From an uncultured Clostridia bacterium (GTDB taxonomy: Bacteria; Bacillota; Clostridia; TANB77; CAG-508), in NCBI GenBank assembly GCA_947625835.1, contig CANQPY010000010.1, forward strand, positions 1 through 42,742: a stretch of DNA of 42,742 bases, read 5' to 3'. How positions within the stretch are numbered: position 1 is the stretch's first letter; each line of letters begins with the position of its first letter. The position numbers and the translations under genes are program-made. Below are positions 19,204 to 27,928 of the stretch, piece after piece. The notes below the pieces were generated by a model. The model was not told where the DNA came from. It did not search any database and saw only the letters and a program-made list of their open reading frames with translations.

Positions 19204-20173
19204 CTTCTTCACCTACTTTCGCTATTGCCTTTAATATGTTGTTCATATAATATGCCATGCCTATTGCTGGAACATCCTTTCCAAAATTTTCGTATAGCTT
19301 GTCATATCTTCCTCCACTAATTATAGGTTCTTCAACATATTTACTATATACTTTAAATATTATTCCAGTATAATATTCCATATTAGGTACACATGCTAAG
19401 TCAAATAAATCTTGCTCTTTCATGTTCATAGTTTCATACAAATCTTTTAATTCGATTAAACTATTTTTTAATTCTTCATCTTCTATTTTTTCTATTGTCT
19501 CATTTAATACATTTATATTTCCATTTAATCTAGGTAATGTTGTTATGAACTGTTTTAGTTTTTCTTCAATATTATATTTTTCACTAAATTTTTTTAAGCC
19601 ACTTATATTTTTTTGATTTAATAAATTAGAAAATTCTTCTTTTTTATCTTCTCCAACTAACTCACATAATCTATTATAAAATCTAGCTGATCCTAATTCT
19701 ATCTTTAAATCTTTTAATTCAAATGTTGGTAATGATTTTTGCAATAAAGATATACACTCAACATCACCTTCAATTGCTTTTTTTCCAATTAGTTCTATTC
19801 CTATCTGATATATTTCACTACTTTTTCCTTTATGCTCTTTCTCTTTTCTATATACTTTTCCAAAATAACAGTATCTAGTTATTTCGTCTTTTTTTTGCGA
19901 AATATAATATCTTGCTAATGGTACTGTAAAATCCCATCTTAATGCTACATCTTTTCCTTCTTTATCAATATATTTAAATAATGTACTTTCGTCTAAATTT
20001 TTGTAAACACTTTTGTATAATTCAACATATTCAAAAGTTGGCATTAATGTTTCTAAATATTTTTCTTCATAAAATATTTTTCTTAATTTTTCTTCAAATT
20101 TTCTTAATTTATTTACATTATCTATTATGACTTCACTACTTTCTTCTGGTATTGCAAACTTATATAATTCCAT
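19181..20173 (-). CDS. hisZ: ATP phosphoribosyltransferase regulatory subunit HisZ
   Basis: 330 aa HisRS-like protein without an anticodon-binding domain, the normal HisZ layout. It keeps [34 protein letters not shown] and [16 protein letters not shown], but the histidine-A motif is altered to [11 protein letters not shown], so it does not charge tRNA. It binds histidine and controls short HisG in a hetero-octamer. It overlaps hisG by about 20 bp. It starts after AGGAGG and has a strong promoter with palindromes (20194-20300). Confidence 0.93.
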   Translation of the reverse strand: MELYKFAIPEESSEVIIDNVNKLRKFEEKLRKIFYEEKYLETLMPTFEYVELYKSVYKNLDESTLFKYIDKEGKDVALRWDFTVPLARYYISQKKDEITRYCYFGKVYRKEKEHKGKSSEIYQIGIELIGKKAIEGDVECISLLQKSLPTFELKDLKIELGSARFYNRLCELVGEDKKEEFSNLLNQKNISGLKKFSEKYNIEEKLKQFITTLPRLNGNINVLNETIEKIEDEELKNSLIELKDLYETMNMKEQDLFDLACVPNMEYYTGIIFKVYSKYVEEPIISGGRYDKLYENFGKDVPAIGMAYYMNNILKAIAKVGEEDAKSCID

Positions 20174-20193
20174 TTTTCCTCCTAAAAAATAGG

Positions 20194-20300
20194 TAAATAA
20201 TATATTGATTTATATTATTTATCTATATATTTTTATATTTTATATAGGCACATCAAATCTACTTGTGCCTAGTTATATATTATTTTTTTTTATTTGTCAA
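20194..20300 (-). promoter_or_regulatory. hisZ-hisG promoter with two palindromes
   Basis: TTGACA (20295-20300), 17-nt spacer, TATAAC (20272-20277). A perfect 8-bp inverted repeat TAGGCACA / TGTGCCTA (20245-20271) abuts the -10 box and covers the likely start point, as an operator would. A second perfect 11-bp inverted repeat TAAATAATATA / TATATTATTTA (20194-20221) lies just before the Shine-Dalgarno. I see no T-box or riboswitch core here. Histidine-responsive repression is inferred. Confidence 0.65.
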
Positions 20301-20314
20301 GTATAAAATTTTTT

Positions 20315-20360
20315 AAAACACACATATCAATCAAATAAGATACGATATGTGTGTTTTTTG
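20315..20360 (-). terminator. terminator of the 96-aa cassette gene
   Basis: Stem AACACACATATC / GATATGTGTGTT with a 15-nt loop, then TTTTA on the minus strand; lies directly after the gene ending at 20365 and before the hisZ promoter. Confidence 0.7.
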
Positions 20361-20364
20361 TTTT

Positions 20365-20655
20365 CTACCTTGAAAAAGATAATATCCTACAATGTCGAGT
20401 ATCTTGAAGCAAGTAAACTTCGTGGCCTTTAATGTAGCGAGGTAATTCAACTTTTCTCACAGAAAACTTATAGCCTTTTGAAATACACCATTGCCTTAAT
20501 TCTTCTTCTATAAATCTAGTTACCTCACTTTCTTCTTTTTCAATTTCTATTTTTCTGAAAAAGCAAAGACCTACAGTTACTCTTAGCTTAATTAACTCAA
20601 TAGTTGACCGTACACCTTTTTCATAGTAGCGTTTTTTGTTGCCATAATTTGACAT
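20365..20655 (-). CDS. unknown 96-aa basic protein (cassette gene, Arg CGG)
   Basis: Start at ATG 20655 because a strong AGGAGGG lies 7 nt before it; the open frame reaches 20697. Not recognised. Basic N-terminus (MSNYGNKKRYYEKG) and an amphipathic middle (RFIEEELRQWCISKGYKF), then a beta-like end with VELPRYIKGHEVYLL. No membrane segment or signal peptide. One in-frame CGG (20608-20610, codon 16) read as Arg; a +1 shift there leaves the frame. Richer base composition than the his genes around it. Own promoter and terminator. Confidence 0.55.
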   Translation of the reverse strand: MSNYGNKKRYYEKGVRSTIELIKLRVTVGLCFFRKIEIEKEESEVTRFIEEELRQWCISKGYKFSVRKVELPRYIKGHEVYLLQDTRHCRILSFSR

Positions 20656-20699
20656 ACAAATCCCTCCTATACAGTGCTCTTGTCTAGGGTTACACAACT

Positions 20700-20728
20700 A
20701 TTTTATCACAGTTATTAAATTTTTTCAA
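20700..20728 (-). promoter_or_regulatory. promoter of the 96-aa cassette gene
   Basis: TTGAAA (20723-20728), 17-nt spacer, TAAAAT (20700-20705). Confidence 0.6.
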
Positions 20729-20749
20729 TTGTTTTTGGTTTATTATAAG

Positions 20750-20784
20750 ATAAGGAAGCTACACAAATAGTGTAGCCTCCTTGA
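20750..20784 (-). terminator. terminator-like hairpin after the second HisRS gene
   Basis: Stem GGAGGCTACAC / GTGTAGCTTCC (one mismatch) with a short loop; the T run after it on the minus strand is weak (TTATCTTAT). Confidence 0.5.
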
Positions 20785-20812
20785 TTTTCAGAAGAGTAAG
20801 ATGAAAACATTA

Positions 20813-22132
20813 TCATAAGTTCATGAATTCTTTAATACCTTCGTAGTCAGTCATAGAAAATTCCTGCACTTTTCCAGCATTCATATCTTTTAACTGAATG
20901 GTATTATTCTGAATTTCATTTTCACCGATTATGATGACATATGGAATATTCATCTTGTTTGCAAAGTTCATACTCTTTTTTAATTTCTGAACTTTCTTTT
21001 CCATTTCGGTTCTTACTCCAATAGCTCTCATCTTAGATACAAACTTGAAAGTTTCTGCCTCTGTGTCCATCGGGATTACATATAAGTCTACGGTAGATAT
21101 TTTTTTGCCGGCTTCCTTTAAGATTAAGATTTCATAAATGACATCTAATCCAAATGACATGCCAACAGCCGGATATTCGTTTCCATCATCAACGAAAGAT
21201 GTAATGATTTTATCGAATCTTCCGCCTCCGCCGATACTTAAATTGAATTCCTGATTTCCAACTTTTCTGTCTTTAAGAAAGATTTCCCACACAGTTCCTG
21301 TGTAGATGTCAATGCCTCTCGCAAGGTACGGCGCAAATTTCATGCGCTTAACTGCTTCTGTTCCATCAAGGTAACGGTAGAGGTCATCAACTTCGGCAAG
21401 ACCCTCTTTTACCAGTTCATTATCATATGGTGCCATTTTTTCTTTAAGAGTAACATAATCGGAATTTAAAATTTCTTTTAAAGTTTCCACTTTGTCTCTT
21501 TCAATTCCAATAGCACCAAATTCTTCCAACAGTTCCTCATCTGTGAGTTTAGCGAATTTATCAATTAACATGATTGATTTCCTTAAGATATCTTCCGGAA
21601 CTTCGCCAAAAACACAAAAAATAATACCACTTAGAAGTTTCCTGTTGTTGAACTCAATTTCGATGTCCAGACCAAGCTTTTTGTAGGCATCATTTGTCAT
21701 CATCATGTATTCAGCTTCAGCTAAAATACTTTTGACGCCAACAACATCTACATCACATTGCGTGAATTCCCTATTTCTGCCTACTTTGACTGGCCCATCT
21801 CTGAACACCTTGCCAATCTCGTACCGCTTGAAGGGCAGGGTAATATTAGGATTTGAACTAATCAACTTTGAAAAGGTAATTGTCAAATCATATCTTAGCC
21901 CTAACTCTCTTCTTCCCTGATCACTCAACTTGTATGTTTCGTTAAGTATATCTGCACCCTCTGAATATTTGGATGCTAACAAGTCGAACTTACAGAGAAT
22001 TGGTGTTTCCACAGGTGCAAAGCCATACTTTACAAATTCACTTTGCAGTACTCCCTTGATTCTTTCCCGTATAATCTGTTGCTCGGGCAAGTAATCATAA
22101 GTGCCTTTTAAGTTTTCAAAGTTTCTGCCCAT
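20813..22132 (-). CDS. second histidyl-tRNA synthetase (cassette gene, Arg CGG)
   Basis: 439 aa, complete HisRS: LKGTYDYLPEQQIIRERI, GLRYDLTITFSKLI, motif 2 PFKRYEIGKVFRDGPVKVGR with REFTQCDVDVVG, histidine-A ARGIDIYTGTVWEIF, the unusual Gly-rich SIGGGGRFDKI, and a C-terminal anticodon domain (VIIIGENEIQNN). It differs strongly from the host HisRS at 12931 and has richer base composition. Two in-frame CGG (22067-22069, 21824-21826) read as Arg; the second encodes the Arg of the conserved PFKRY block, so Arg is clearly required. It may be a self-resistant copy for the adjacent five-gene operon, or a foreign duplicate; context suggests but does not prove this. Own promoter. Confidence 0.9.
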   Translation of the reverse strand: MGRNFENLKGTYDYLPEQQIIRERIKGVLQSEFVKYGFAPVETPILCKFDLLASKYSEGADILNETYKLSDQGRRELGLRYDLTITFSKLISSNPNITLPFKRYEIGKVFRDGPVKVGRNREFTQCDVDVVGVKSILAEAEYMMMTNDAYKKLGLDIEIEFNNRKLLSGIIFCVFGEVPEDILRKSIMLIDKFAKLTDEELLEEFGAIGIERDKVETLKEILNSDYVTLKEKMAPYDNELVKEGLAEVDDLYRYLDGTEAVKRMKFAPYLARGIDIYTGTVWEIFLKDRKVGNQEFNLSIGGGGRFDKIITSFVDDGNEYPAVGMSFGLDVIYEILILKEAGKKISTVDLYVIPMDTEAETFKFVSKMRAIGVRTEMEKKVQKLKKSMNFANKMNIPYVIIIGENEIQNNTIQLKDMNAGKVQEFSMTDYEGIKEFMNL

Positions 22133-22207
22133 AACTATTACTCCTTTCTGAAAATTTTGAGAAATTTTATTATAACTTCTCTATATTTGTGGTTTTTTTA
22201 CATCAAT

Positions 22208-22236
22208 ATTATATAGTATTTTGAAGGTTTTGTCAA
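22208..22236 (-). promoter_or_regulatory. promoter of the second HisRS gene
   Basis: TTGACA (22231-22236), 17-nt spacer, TATAAT (22208-22213); consensus quality. Confidence 0.75.
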
Positions 22237-22277
22237 TTTTATTTACATAATTTTTATGCTGATGAGTAATTAATACT

Positions 22278-23570
22278 TTAATTAAATTTAATTGGATTTA
22301 TATCATTTCTAAAATATAAACCATCCATACTTATAACAGAAAAATCCTTTATCAATTGTTTTTTCAAATTTTCAAAATTAGATCCTACTCTTCTTAATTC
22401 TAAAACTCTACCACCTGATGGGTATAATATACCGTCTCGCTCAATTATATGCTCACCAATAATTTCAGTATTTTTATCTATTTTTTCTAGATTTTTAATA
22501 GGTTCATTATAAATTGTTCTCTCTGTTTCTGGATATCCTGATGAAAATCCACACATAGTAATAGATATTTTATCTTTTTTCCAAAAATTTTGTATTTCGT
22601 CAATATTATCATAAAATGAATTAAACATTTCTAGTAAAGGTACATCCAATAATCCTAGTAAGGCTATCCATTCTGGATTTCCTGTTCTAGTATTATATTC
22701 TAGTACATAAGCTTTACCATCTTCTTGTGTAATCATTATTCCTATATATAATACATAATTATATTCAATGTGTTCTCTTTCAAAACCTTCTATTGTTGGA
22801 TTTATAATATCTTTTTTTAATAGTTTTAATATTTTAGATGGATATTTTTTTGACTCTGCTACTGATGCTGTTCCTGCTGTCATTGGACCTTCATTATTGG
22901 GATACTTTCTTTTATAGTCTTGTACCATTGGCATAATACTATATTTTCCATTGTTTATAAGTACATGCAATGAAAGTTCATATCCTTTTATTTTTTCTTC
23001 TATTATAAGTTTAGCATTTGGTGTAGAACTAAATAATCTATGAATATTAGCTTTAGCATCATCTAAATTATTTGGAACTGCCGTCCTTTCAAATGAGTTT
23101 TTTGAAAATTGTTCCACTTTTAATACATATCCATTTTTTGTCTTGTTCCAATTTTCACTAACAAATTTAATTGCTTCTTCTTCATTTTTTGCAACATAAT
23201 AATCTGGAGTAGGAATATTGTTTCTTTTCATAAATGCTTTTGAATATTCTTTGCTTGTTTCTAGTTTTGCTACATCTTTTGAAATTCCAAAAACTTTATA
23301 ACCTTCTTCCTTAAATATCTCTGTTGCTCCATTTACAAGATCTAGTCTATTACTTATAATTACTAAATCTGGTTTAAATGAATTTGCAAATTTTATTGCT
23401 TCTTCTATATTTTTTACTCTATAGACATTATTAAATTGTTTTTCCATTAAAGCATTTTCATTTTGTATTAATGAACAAAATTCTATGTTTGGTGATTTCA
23501 TAAATGCTAAATGATTTGCATGATCTCTGCCATTTCCTAATCCATATAATAATATCTTTTTATGCTTCAT
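22278..23570 (-). CDS. PurD-like ATP-grasp ligase
   Basis: 430 aa with the layout of phosphoribosylamine-glycine ligase. The N-terminal Rossmann-like lobe starts KKILLYGLGNGRDHANHLAF, unlike the GSGGREHA of true PurD. Then KAFMKRNNIPTPDYYV, the ATP-grasp lobe (GYVLKVEQFSKN, LIIEEKIKGYELSLHVLI, the flexible PMVQDYKRKYPNNEGPMTAG segment), and metal site VLEYNTRTGNPEW. A C-terminal domain follows (SGGRVLELRR). It should join a carboxylate to an amine through an acyl phosphate. Not housekeeping PurD: no other pur genes, altered N-terminal loop, and it ends a five-gene operon with PanC-like and HisRS-like proteins 2 bp upstream. Confidence 0.82.
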   Translation of the reverse strand: MKHKKILLYGLGNGRDHANHLAFMKSPNIEFCSLIQNENALMEKQFNNVYRVKNIEEAIKFANSFKPDLVIISNRLDLVNGATEIFKEEGYKVFGISKDVAKLETSKEYSKAFMKRNNIPTPDYYVAKNEEEAIKFVSENWNKTKNGYVLKVEQFSKNSFERTAVPNNLDDAKANIHRLFSSTPNAKLIIEEKIKGYELSLHVLINNGKYSIMPMVQDYKRKYPNNEGPMTAGTASVAESKKYPSKILKLLKKDIINPTIEGFEREHIEYNYVLYIGIMITQEDGKAYVLEYNTRTGNPEWIALLGLLDVPLLEMFNSFYDNIDEIQNFWKKDKISITMCGFSSGYPETERTIYNEPIKNLEKIDKNTEIIGEHIIERDGILYPSGGRVLELRRVGSNFENLKKQLIKDFSVISMDGLYFRNDINPIKFN

Positions 23571-23572
23571 TA

Positions 23573-24496
23573 TTAGTCCTCCTTTATAAAAGGTGGATAC
23601 TCCTCATCTAGCCATATAACTGGTGGTCCATTTTTTAATTCTTCCTCATTTCTAATATATAGGCCATCAAAATATCTTTTCTTTCCATCTGTTAAATCAA
23701 TATGGAAAATTATCGGTAGTGTTATTTCTTCTGGTTCTATAAAGTCAGTCGGTTTTGCAATTTTAATATATTCTACAGTAAAATATTTTAGTGGTTCTTT
23801 TTTTAAGCTATTTTCTATAACTTTTTTAACCTTTTGTGCATTGGTTTCTCCTGCTAATATAGCTTTTCTACCTTCTTGGCATGCATCACTTAGCCTTTTA
23901 AATTCTTTTATCTTCTTTTCTGGCAAATTCATTAATCTTGATGATATTGCAATTCCGCTTTTGTATCTGACTGTTGGAACTTCTCTTACTATAATATCAT
24001 CTTGAAATAAGTCTTTCAATGCTCTTTCTACTAATATAACTTGACCAATATCTTTTAATCCCCAATAAGTCCTTGTTGGTCTTGTAAACAATATCCATCG
24101 AACACTCATTGTTATCATTCCTTTAAATAGGTATGGAACAGCAACACCATTAAGTCTTTGATAACATTCTCCTTGATCTAAATATGTTCTAAAATCATCT
24201 GGATATATTTCTTCTGTTTTAGGACATATAATGTGAGTTGCTCCATGTTCTTCAGCAAATTTACAATCTTTATCAATGTCATATTCATAAGTTGAGCCTG
24301 GTGCTAGTTGAGCAATATTGGGATATATGCTAATTACCGTGCAATCATTTTCTTTTGCTGATAATTCTATTAGTTTTCCATGTCCAATATGTAAAGCACC
24401 TAAAGTATGTATTGAACCTATCGTTTTCCCTTGTTTATGTAATTCGTTTAATCCTTCTTTTGCTTCTTTTAAAGAATTCCATATAATTGCTGACAT
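23573..24496 (-). CDS. PanC-like amide ligase
   Basis: 307 aa from ATG at 24496 (AAGGTGG before it). Pantothenate synthetase fold: HTLGALHIGHGKLIEL carries the HIGH motif, SIYPNIAQL replaces SIFVNPTQF, LFKGMITMSVRWILFTRP replaces the HFxGVxTVV block, WGLKDIGQ replaces GEKDxQQ, and SGIAISSRLMNL replaces the DGLAxSSRN block. The adenylation parts are kept but the pantoate-contact residues have drifted, so a different acid or amine is likely. True panC normally sits beside panB and panD, which are absent. Part of the five-gene operon; a carboxylate is probably activated as acyl-adenylate and coupled to an amine. Confidence 0.82.
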   Translation of the reverse strand: MSAIIWNSLKEAKEGLNELHKQGKTIGSIHTLGALHIGHGKLIELSAKENDCTVISIYPNIAQLAPGSTYEYDIDKDCKFAEEHGATHIICPKTEEIYPDDFRTYLDQGECYQRLNGVAVPYLFKGMITMSVRWILFTRPTRTYWGLKDIGQVILVERALKDLFQDDIIVREVPTVRYKSGIAISSRLMNLPEKKIKEFKRLSDACQEGRKAILAGETNAQKVKKVIENSLKKEPLKYFTVEYIKIAKPTDFIEPEEITLPIIFHIDLTDGKKRYFDGLYIRNEEELKNGPPVIWLDEEYPPFIKED

Positions 24497-24517
24497 ATTA
24501 ATTCCACCTTTCATTTA

Positions 24518-25804
24518 TTATCTTTCTTCTTCATCATGTACTATATTTTTTATGCTTATTCCTTTGTTTGGAGATTCTATAACTAAACTATCTTCTAAAT
24601 TTAATGATTTGATGTTTATATCTTTTCCATTTTCTTCATTACTTCCTAAAATAGCTATATGTGTGTATTCATCCTTTATTTTTTTAATTGCTTTTCCTAC
24701 ATTTTTTATATTTCCTTTATATACTACATTTTCTCCCATATTTTCCAACAATTTCATAACTTTTAATACAAAATTTGAAGAAGCATCAATATTGCATATT
24801 GCAATTTTTCTTTTTATTTCCTCTGTTAGTTGTTGTTGAGGACTATTTCTTTCTATTGCTTCTACACCTGATGCAACACTCCAAAAATTCTTTATTTTTT
24901 CATTCCATTTTCTTGCATATTTTGAATATTCTCCTCCATCTCCTAAAGCTATTCCTTCTAATGTTCTAAATCTTAACGCAAATGTATCTATTGTTTCAAT
25001 ACTATGCAAGTCTACTGGGTCAAAATAAACATCAGCACCTGTAATATAATTTAATCCTTCTGCCATTTTATATATCTTCATATATTCTTTAGGCAATTTC
25101 ATTTTGTTTTCTTTTTTGTCACTATATATTACTATTTTAGGCTCTTCTTGACTGAATAATTCAATTAACTGATTAGATTCACCTTCATCTTTTATTACTT
25201 GCTGGAATATTTTTATTCTTTCATCTTTTGAAGAAAATTGAAGTGCATGTAATAATTCAGGAAGCTCATCTGCAGGTACATATCTATTTAAAATATTTCT
25301 TAAAGCACTATAGTCATTAAGATGTATTTTAGTTTTTATTCCATTTGCATTAAATAAATCTATCATTGATTTTGCAAGTTGTATTAAATTAATATCTAAG
25401 CTTTCATCACTAGATGGATTTTCATTAATTATTGAATATCCTAATTGCGTAAAATGCCTTGAATGACTATTTCTATATCTAAATAATGGTGCTACAAATG
25501 CTATTCTTTTTGGTTCACCGTTGCTATTTGTTACATAATTTCTAAAAACAGATGGTGTTGAATCACAAGATAAAATAAGTGATTTCCCAGACTTACTATT
25601 TAATGTATAAACTTTGTCTTTTGCTGTATTTGCACCTTTAATAAATGTAGAAGTATATCCTAGTGGAGAGTATTTTGTTAATTTACATCCTATTTTTTCA
25701 CCACTTTTAGCATGCAAATCTAATATTTTTCTTTCTCTCCTTATCCATTCTTCTTCTCTATCAAACATTCCATGGGGTAGGCGTAAATATTCATTATCAC
25801 TCAT
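24518..25804 (-). CDS. HisRS/HisZ-like class II synthetase paralogue with altered active site
   Basis: 428 aa. Class II core is recognisable: LPHGMFDREEEW at the start, SLILSCDSTPSVFRNYV, and motif 2 APLFRYRNSHSRHFTQLGYS. The histidine-A motif RGLDYYTG is changed to EGLNYITG, so the key Arg is lost, and histidine-B is changed to DGGEYSKYARKW. A C-terminal alpha/beta domain like the HisRS anticodon domain remains (NVVYKGNIKNVGKAI, THIAILGSNEENG). It probably activates some other amino acid or carries an acyl group for the operon's product, or senses a ligand like HisZ. It is not needed for hisG, which has its own HisZ. Tight spacing to the PanC-like gene. Confidence 0.8.
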   Translation of the reverse strand: MSDNEYLRLPHGMFDREEEWIRRERKILDLHAKSGEKIGCKLTKYSPLGYTSTFIKGANTAKDKVYTLNSKSGKSLILSCDSTPSVFRNYVTNSNGEPKRIAFVAPLFRYRNSHSRHFTQLGYSIINENPSSDESLDINLIQLAKSMIDLFNANGIKTKIHLNDYSALRNILNRYVPADELPELLHALQFSSKDERIKIFQQVIKDEGESNQLIELFSQEEPKIVIYSDKKENKMKLPKEYMKIYKMAEGLNYITGADVYFDPVDLHSIETIDTFALRFRTLEGIALGDGGEYSKYARKWNEKIKNFWSVASGVEAIERNSPQQQLTEEIKRKIAICNIDASSNFVLKVMKLLENMGENVVYKGNIKNVGKAIKKIKDEYTHIAILGSNEENGKDINIKSLNLEDSLVIESPNKGISIKNIVHDEEER

Positions 25805-25825
25805 AAATTTTACCTCTTTTCTTGT

Positions 25826-26845
25826 TTAAACATTTACTTCTTGTTTTTGTCCTTCTTTTGGTTCTTCTTTTTGTTCATTGTTATCTTTTTTATTTTTCTT
25901 TTGTACAAAATACATAGCAATTGTAACTAAAATACAAGCTCCAGCAACATATTTTCTCATATTTCCCATAGTTGTCCATAAGCCCATTACACCCATAGGT
26001 ATTACCCAATTCCAAACTGCAATAGCTACAAGTGAAATTATTGTTCCCCACTTTTTATTAGCAATTTTTTGAATGCCTACAATCGCAGCATCTGCTGTTG
26101 ACAAAGCTACACATAAAACAACAAATATTAGTATAATATTCATTATTCCATTAAATTTGAAATTTGCTAGAATTCCTATAAAAGCCATATAAATAGCAAA
26201 TAATCCTCCCGCTAAATAATGTGCTTTCATTTTTTTCTCTTGTTTTAATTTTTCTGCCATTTGCCAGTTTTGTATGCACATAATTGGTCCTGAGAATAAT
26301 ATAAAACATGAATTTAGAGCCCATAATATTTCGTTTTGATTTGTATAATTTACAATATCATATGTTTCTACATTACCAACAAAACCACATATCACTAAAA
26401 CAATAAGTAATAGATAGCATAAAGACCATAATGGATTGTCTATAAATATGCTTTTTAATAATCCATTTTTGTATAAAGCAATTGTCATTAACACCATAAT
26501 TGTAATTGATACAATTTTTGATGCAATTTCTGTCATAAATGATAAATTGCATAAATATTGATATATTGCATTTAATTGAATCCATAAGCAAAAAATACTT
26601 ACTATGGTTGTAAAAATCATAACAATTTTTGAATTTACTACTTTTTCTAAATTTGGAATTCTATATGCTATAAATCCAAATAATGGTATTGCTAATGAAT
26701 TTGCTATTGCCCAAATTATAAATGGTATTATCCCTTTAGTTTGCATTGTTTCCATGCCAACTACTAAAGATGTACCCCAAGCCCAGCTTGCAGCTAGTGA
26801 CATTGCATAAAATAGTGTTGAATTTTTTTTAAAAATTTTATCCAT
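25826..26845 (-). CDS. polytopic membrane transporter of the five-gene operon
   Basis: 339 aa with about ten hydrophobic segments. The first contains AASWAWGTSLVVGME, the unwound-helix type of LeuT-fold carriers, and others include GIIPFIIWAIANSLAIPLFG, CYLLLIVLVICGFVGN and SLVAIAVWNWVIPMGVMGLW. The C-terminus is a charged cytoplasmic tail (KKNKKDNNEQKEEPKEG). It looks like a member of the sodium-solute or APC superfamily; the exact family is not recognised. In context it would export the operon's product or import a precursor. It lies between the S66 peptidase (46 bp upstream) and the HisRS-like gene (21 bp downstream). Confidence 0.75.
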   Translation of the reverse strand: MDKIFKKNSTLFYAMSLAASWAWGTSLVVGMETMQTKGIIPFIIWAIANSLAIPLFGFIAYRIPNLEKVVNSKIVMIFTTIVSIFCLWIQLNAIYQYLCNLSFMTEIASKIVSITIMVLMTIALYKNGLLKSIFIDNPLWSLCYLLLIVLVICGFVGNVETYDIVNYTNQNEILWALNSCFILFSGPIMCIQNWQMAEKLKQEKKMKAHYLAGGLFAIYMAFIGILANFKFNGIMNIILIFVVLCVALSTADAAIVGIQKIANKKWGTIISLVAIAVWNWVIPMGVMGLWTTMGNMRKYVAGACILVTIAMYFVQKKNKKDNNEQKEEPKEGQKQEVNV

Positions 26846-26891
26846 AATTTCTCAATTCATATTTATTATATGAATCCATTTCCTCCTTCCT

Positions 26892-27890
26892 TTAATTTTT
26901 TATAATCATGCTAATTTTTTTGTCATTTGCAATTATATTAGCATCACCTCCTATTGGAAATGTAAATATCGGCGTAGTATGACCTATATTTGCATTAATT
27001 ATAATTGGAATATCTTTTAATTCTTTTTTTGTTTCTATGATTTTTTTCCATCTATTTCTGTCCATTTCTGAAATTTTCTCACTTCTTCCTATTACTAGTC
27101 CTTTTATTTTCTTTCCTTTAGCAGAATGTAATAGAGATTGAAGATTTCTATCAAATTCTTTTATAAATGCTTTTCCTGTTTCTCCATCATCTTCTATAAA
27201 TAAAATTGAATTATCTAAATTAGGCATATATTCCGTACCTTGTAACAAATTTAATGTACATAGATTTCCACCTATGATTTTTCCTTCTGCTTTTCCATAT
27301 TGTATTGCTTCCATTCCGTTATTATTTATAAATTCTCTTTCTTCTTGATTTTTCATCCATTTGTCATTACTCCATTGTTTTGAAGATTTTACTTCTATTT
27401 CATTTTCTTCCATAAACATTTTTTTAAAGTACTCTATTGTATATTCTAAACCATATTTCATGCCGAAGCTAAAAAATTGTGGTCCAGAATATGTTATTAA
27501 ACTTGTTTTAGCATATATAGCATTAATTAAAGCAGTATTATCAGAAAATCCACATATAATCTTAGGATTTTCTTTTATCAAATTATAATCTATGTAATCT
27601 AATAATTGATTTACATTGTAACCACCTATAGCAGTAATAATTGCTTTGACATTTTTATCCCTAAATGCATCATGTAAATCTTCTATTCTATCTTTTATAG
27701 TTGCACATTTAAAATCTTCATTTGATGATTTTAGTATGTTTTTTCCAAATGTAATTTTAAAACCTAATTTTTCTAAGTTAGCTTTTGCTAAATTTACTAT
27801 ATCTTCTTTTAATACAATCATACTTCTTGATGGAGCTATAATTCTAATTTCATCACCTTTTTTTAATTTTTTTGAAATTATTTTTTTCAC
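26892..27890 (-). CDS. S66 peptidase, MccF/LD-carboxypeptidase-like
   Basis: 332 aa, starting at GTG 27890 with GAGAGGA upstream; no signal peptide. S66 fold: KKGDEIRIIAPSRSM at the start, IITAIGGYNVNQLLDYIDY, GFSDNTALINAIYAKT with nucleophile Ser, GGNLCTLNLLQGTEY with the Glu/His region, FIEDDGETG, and HTTPIFTFPIGG at the end with the catalytic His. MccF proteins in this family give self-immunity to microcin C-type aminoacyl-nucleotide antibiotics by cutting the amide; others are murein LD-carboxypeptidases. First gene of the operon, with transporter and ligase genes after it, so immunity is the more attractive role. Confidence 0.88.
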   Translation of the reverse strand: MKKIISKKLKKGDEIRIIAPSRSMIVLKEDIVNLAKANLEKLGFKITFGKNILKSSNEDFKCATIKDRIEDLHDAFRDKNVKAIITAIGGYNVNQLLDYIDYNLIKENPKIICGFSDNTALINAIYAKTSLITYSGPQFFSFGMKYGLEYTIEYFKKMFMEENEIEVKSSKQWSNDKWMKNQEEREFINNNGMEAIQYGKAEGKIIGGNLCTLNLLQGTEYMPNLDNSILFIEDDGETGKAFIKEFDRNLQSLLHSAKGKKIKGLVIGRSEKISEMDRNRWKKIIETKKELKDIPIIINANIGHTTPIFTFPIGGDANIIANDKKISMIIKN

Positions 27891-27928
27891 TTTTCAACAA
27901 TTCCTCTCTTTTTTATTAATGTATTTAT

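Noticed and set aside
20174..20300. T-box leader before hisZ
   Set aside because: No T-box consensus (UGGN loop with AGGGUGGNACCGCG-type sequence) or specifier stem is present; the leader is too short and AT-rich.
11453..22132. Integron cassette array
   Set aside because: The five CGG-Arg genes are single and dispersed, each with its own promoter; I see no attC-like paired sites, no attI and no integrase.
23573..24496. Housekeeping pantothenate synthetase
   Set aside because: Pantoate-contact motifs are altered, panB and panD are absent, and the gene sits in a tight operon with unrelated ligases and an immunity-type peptidase.
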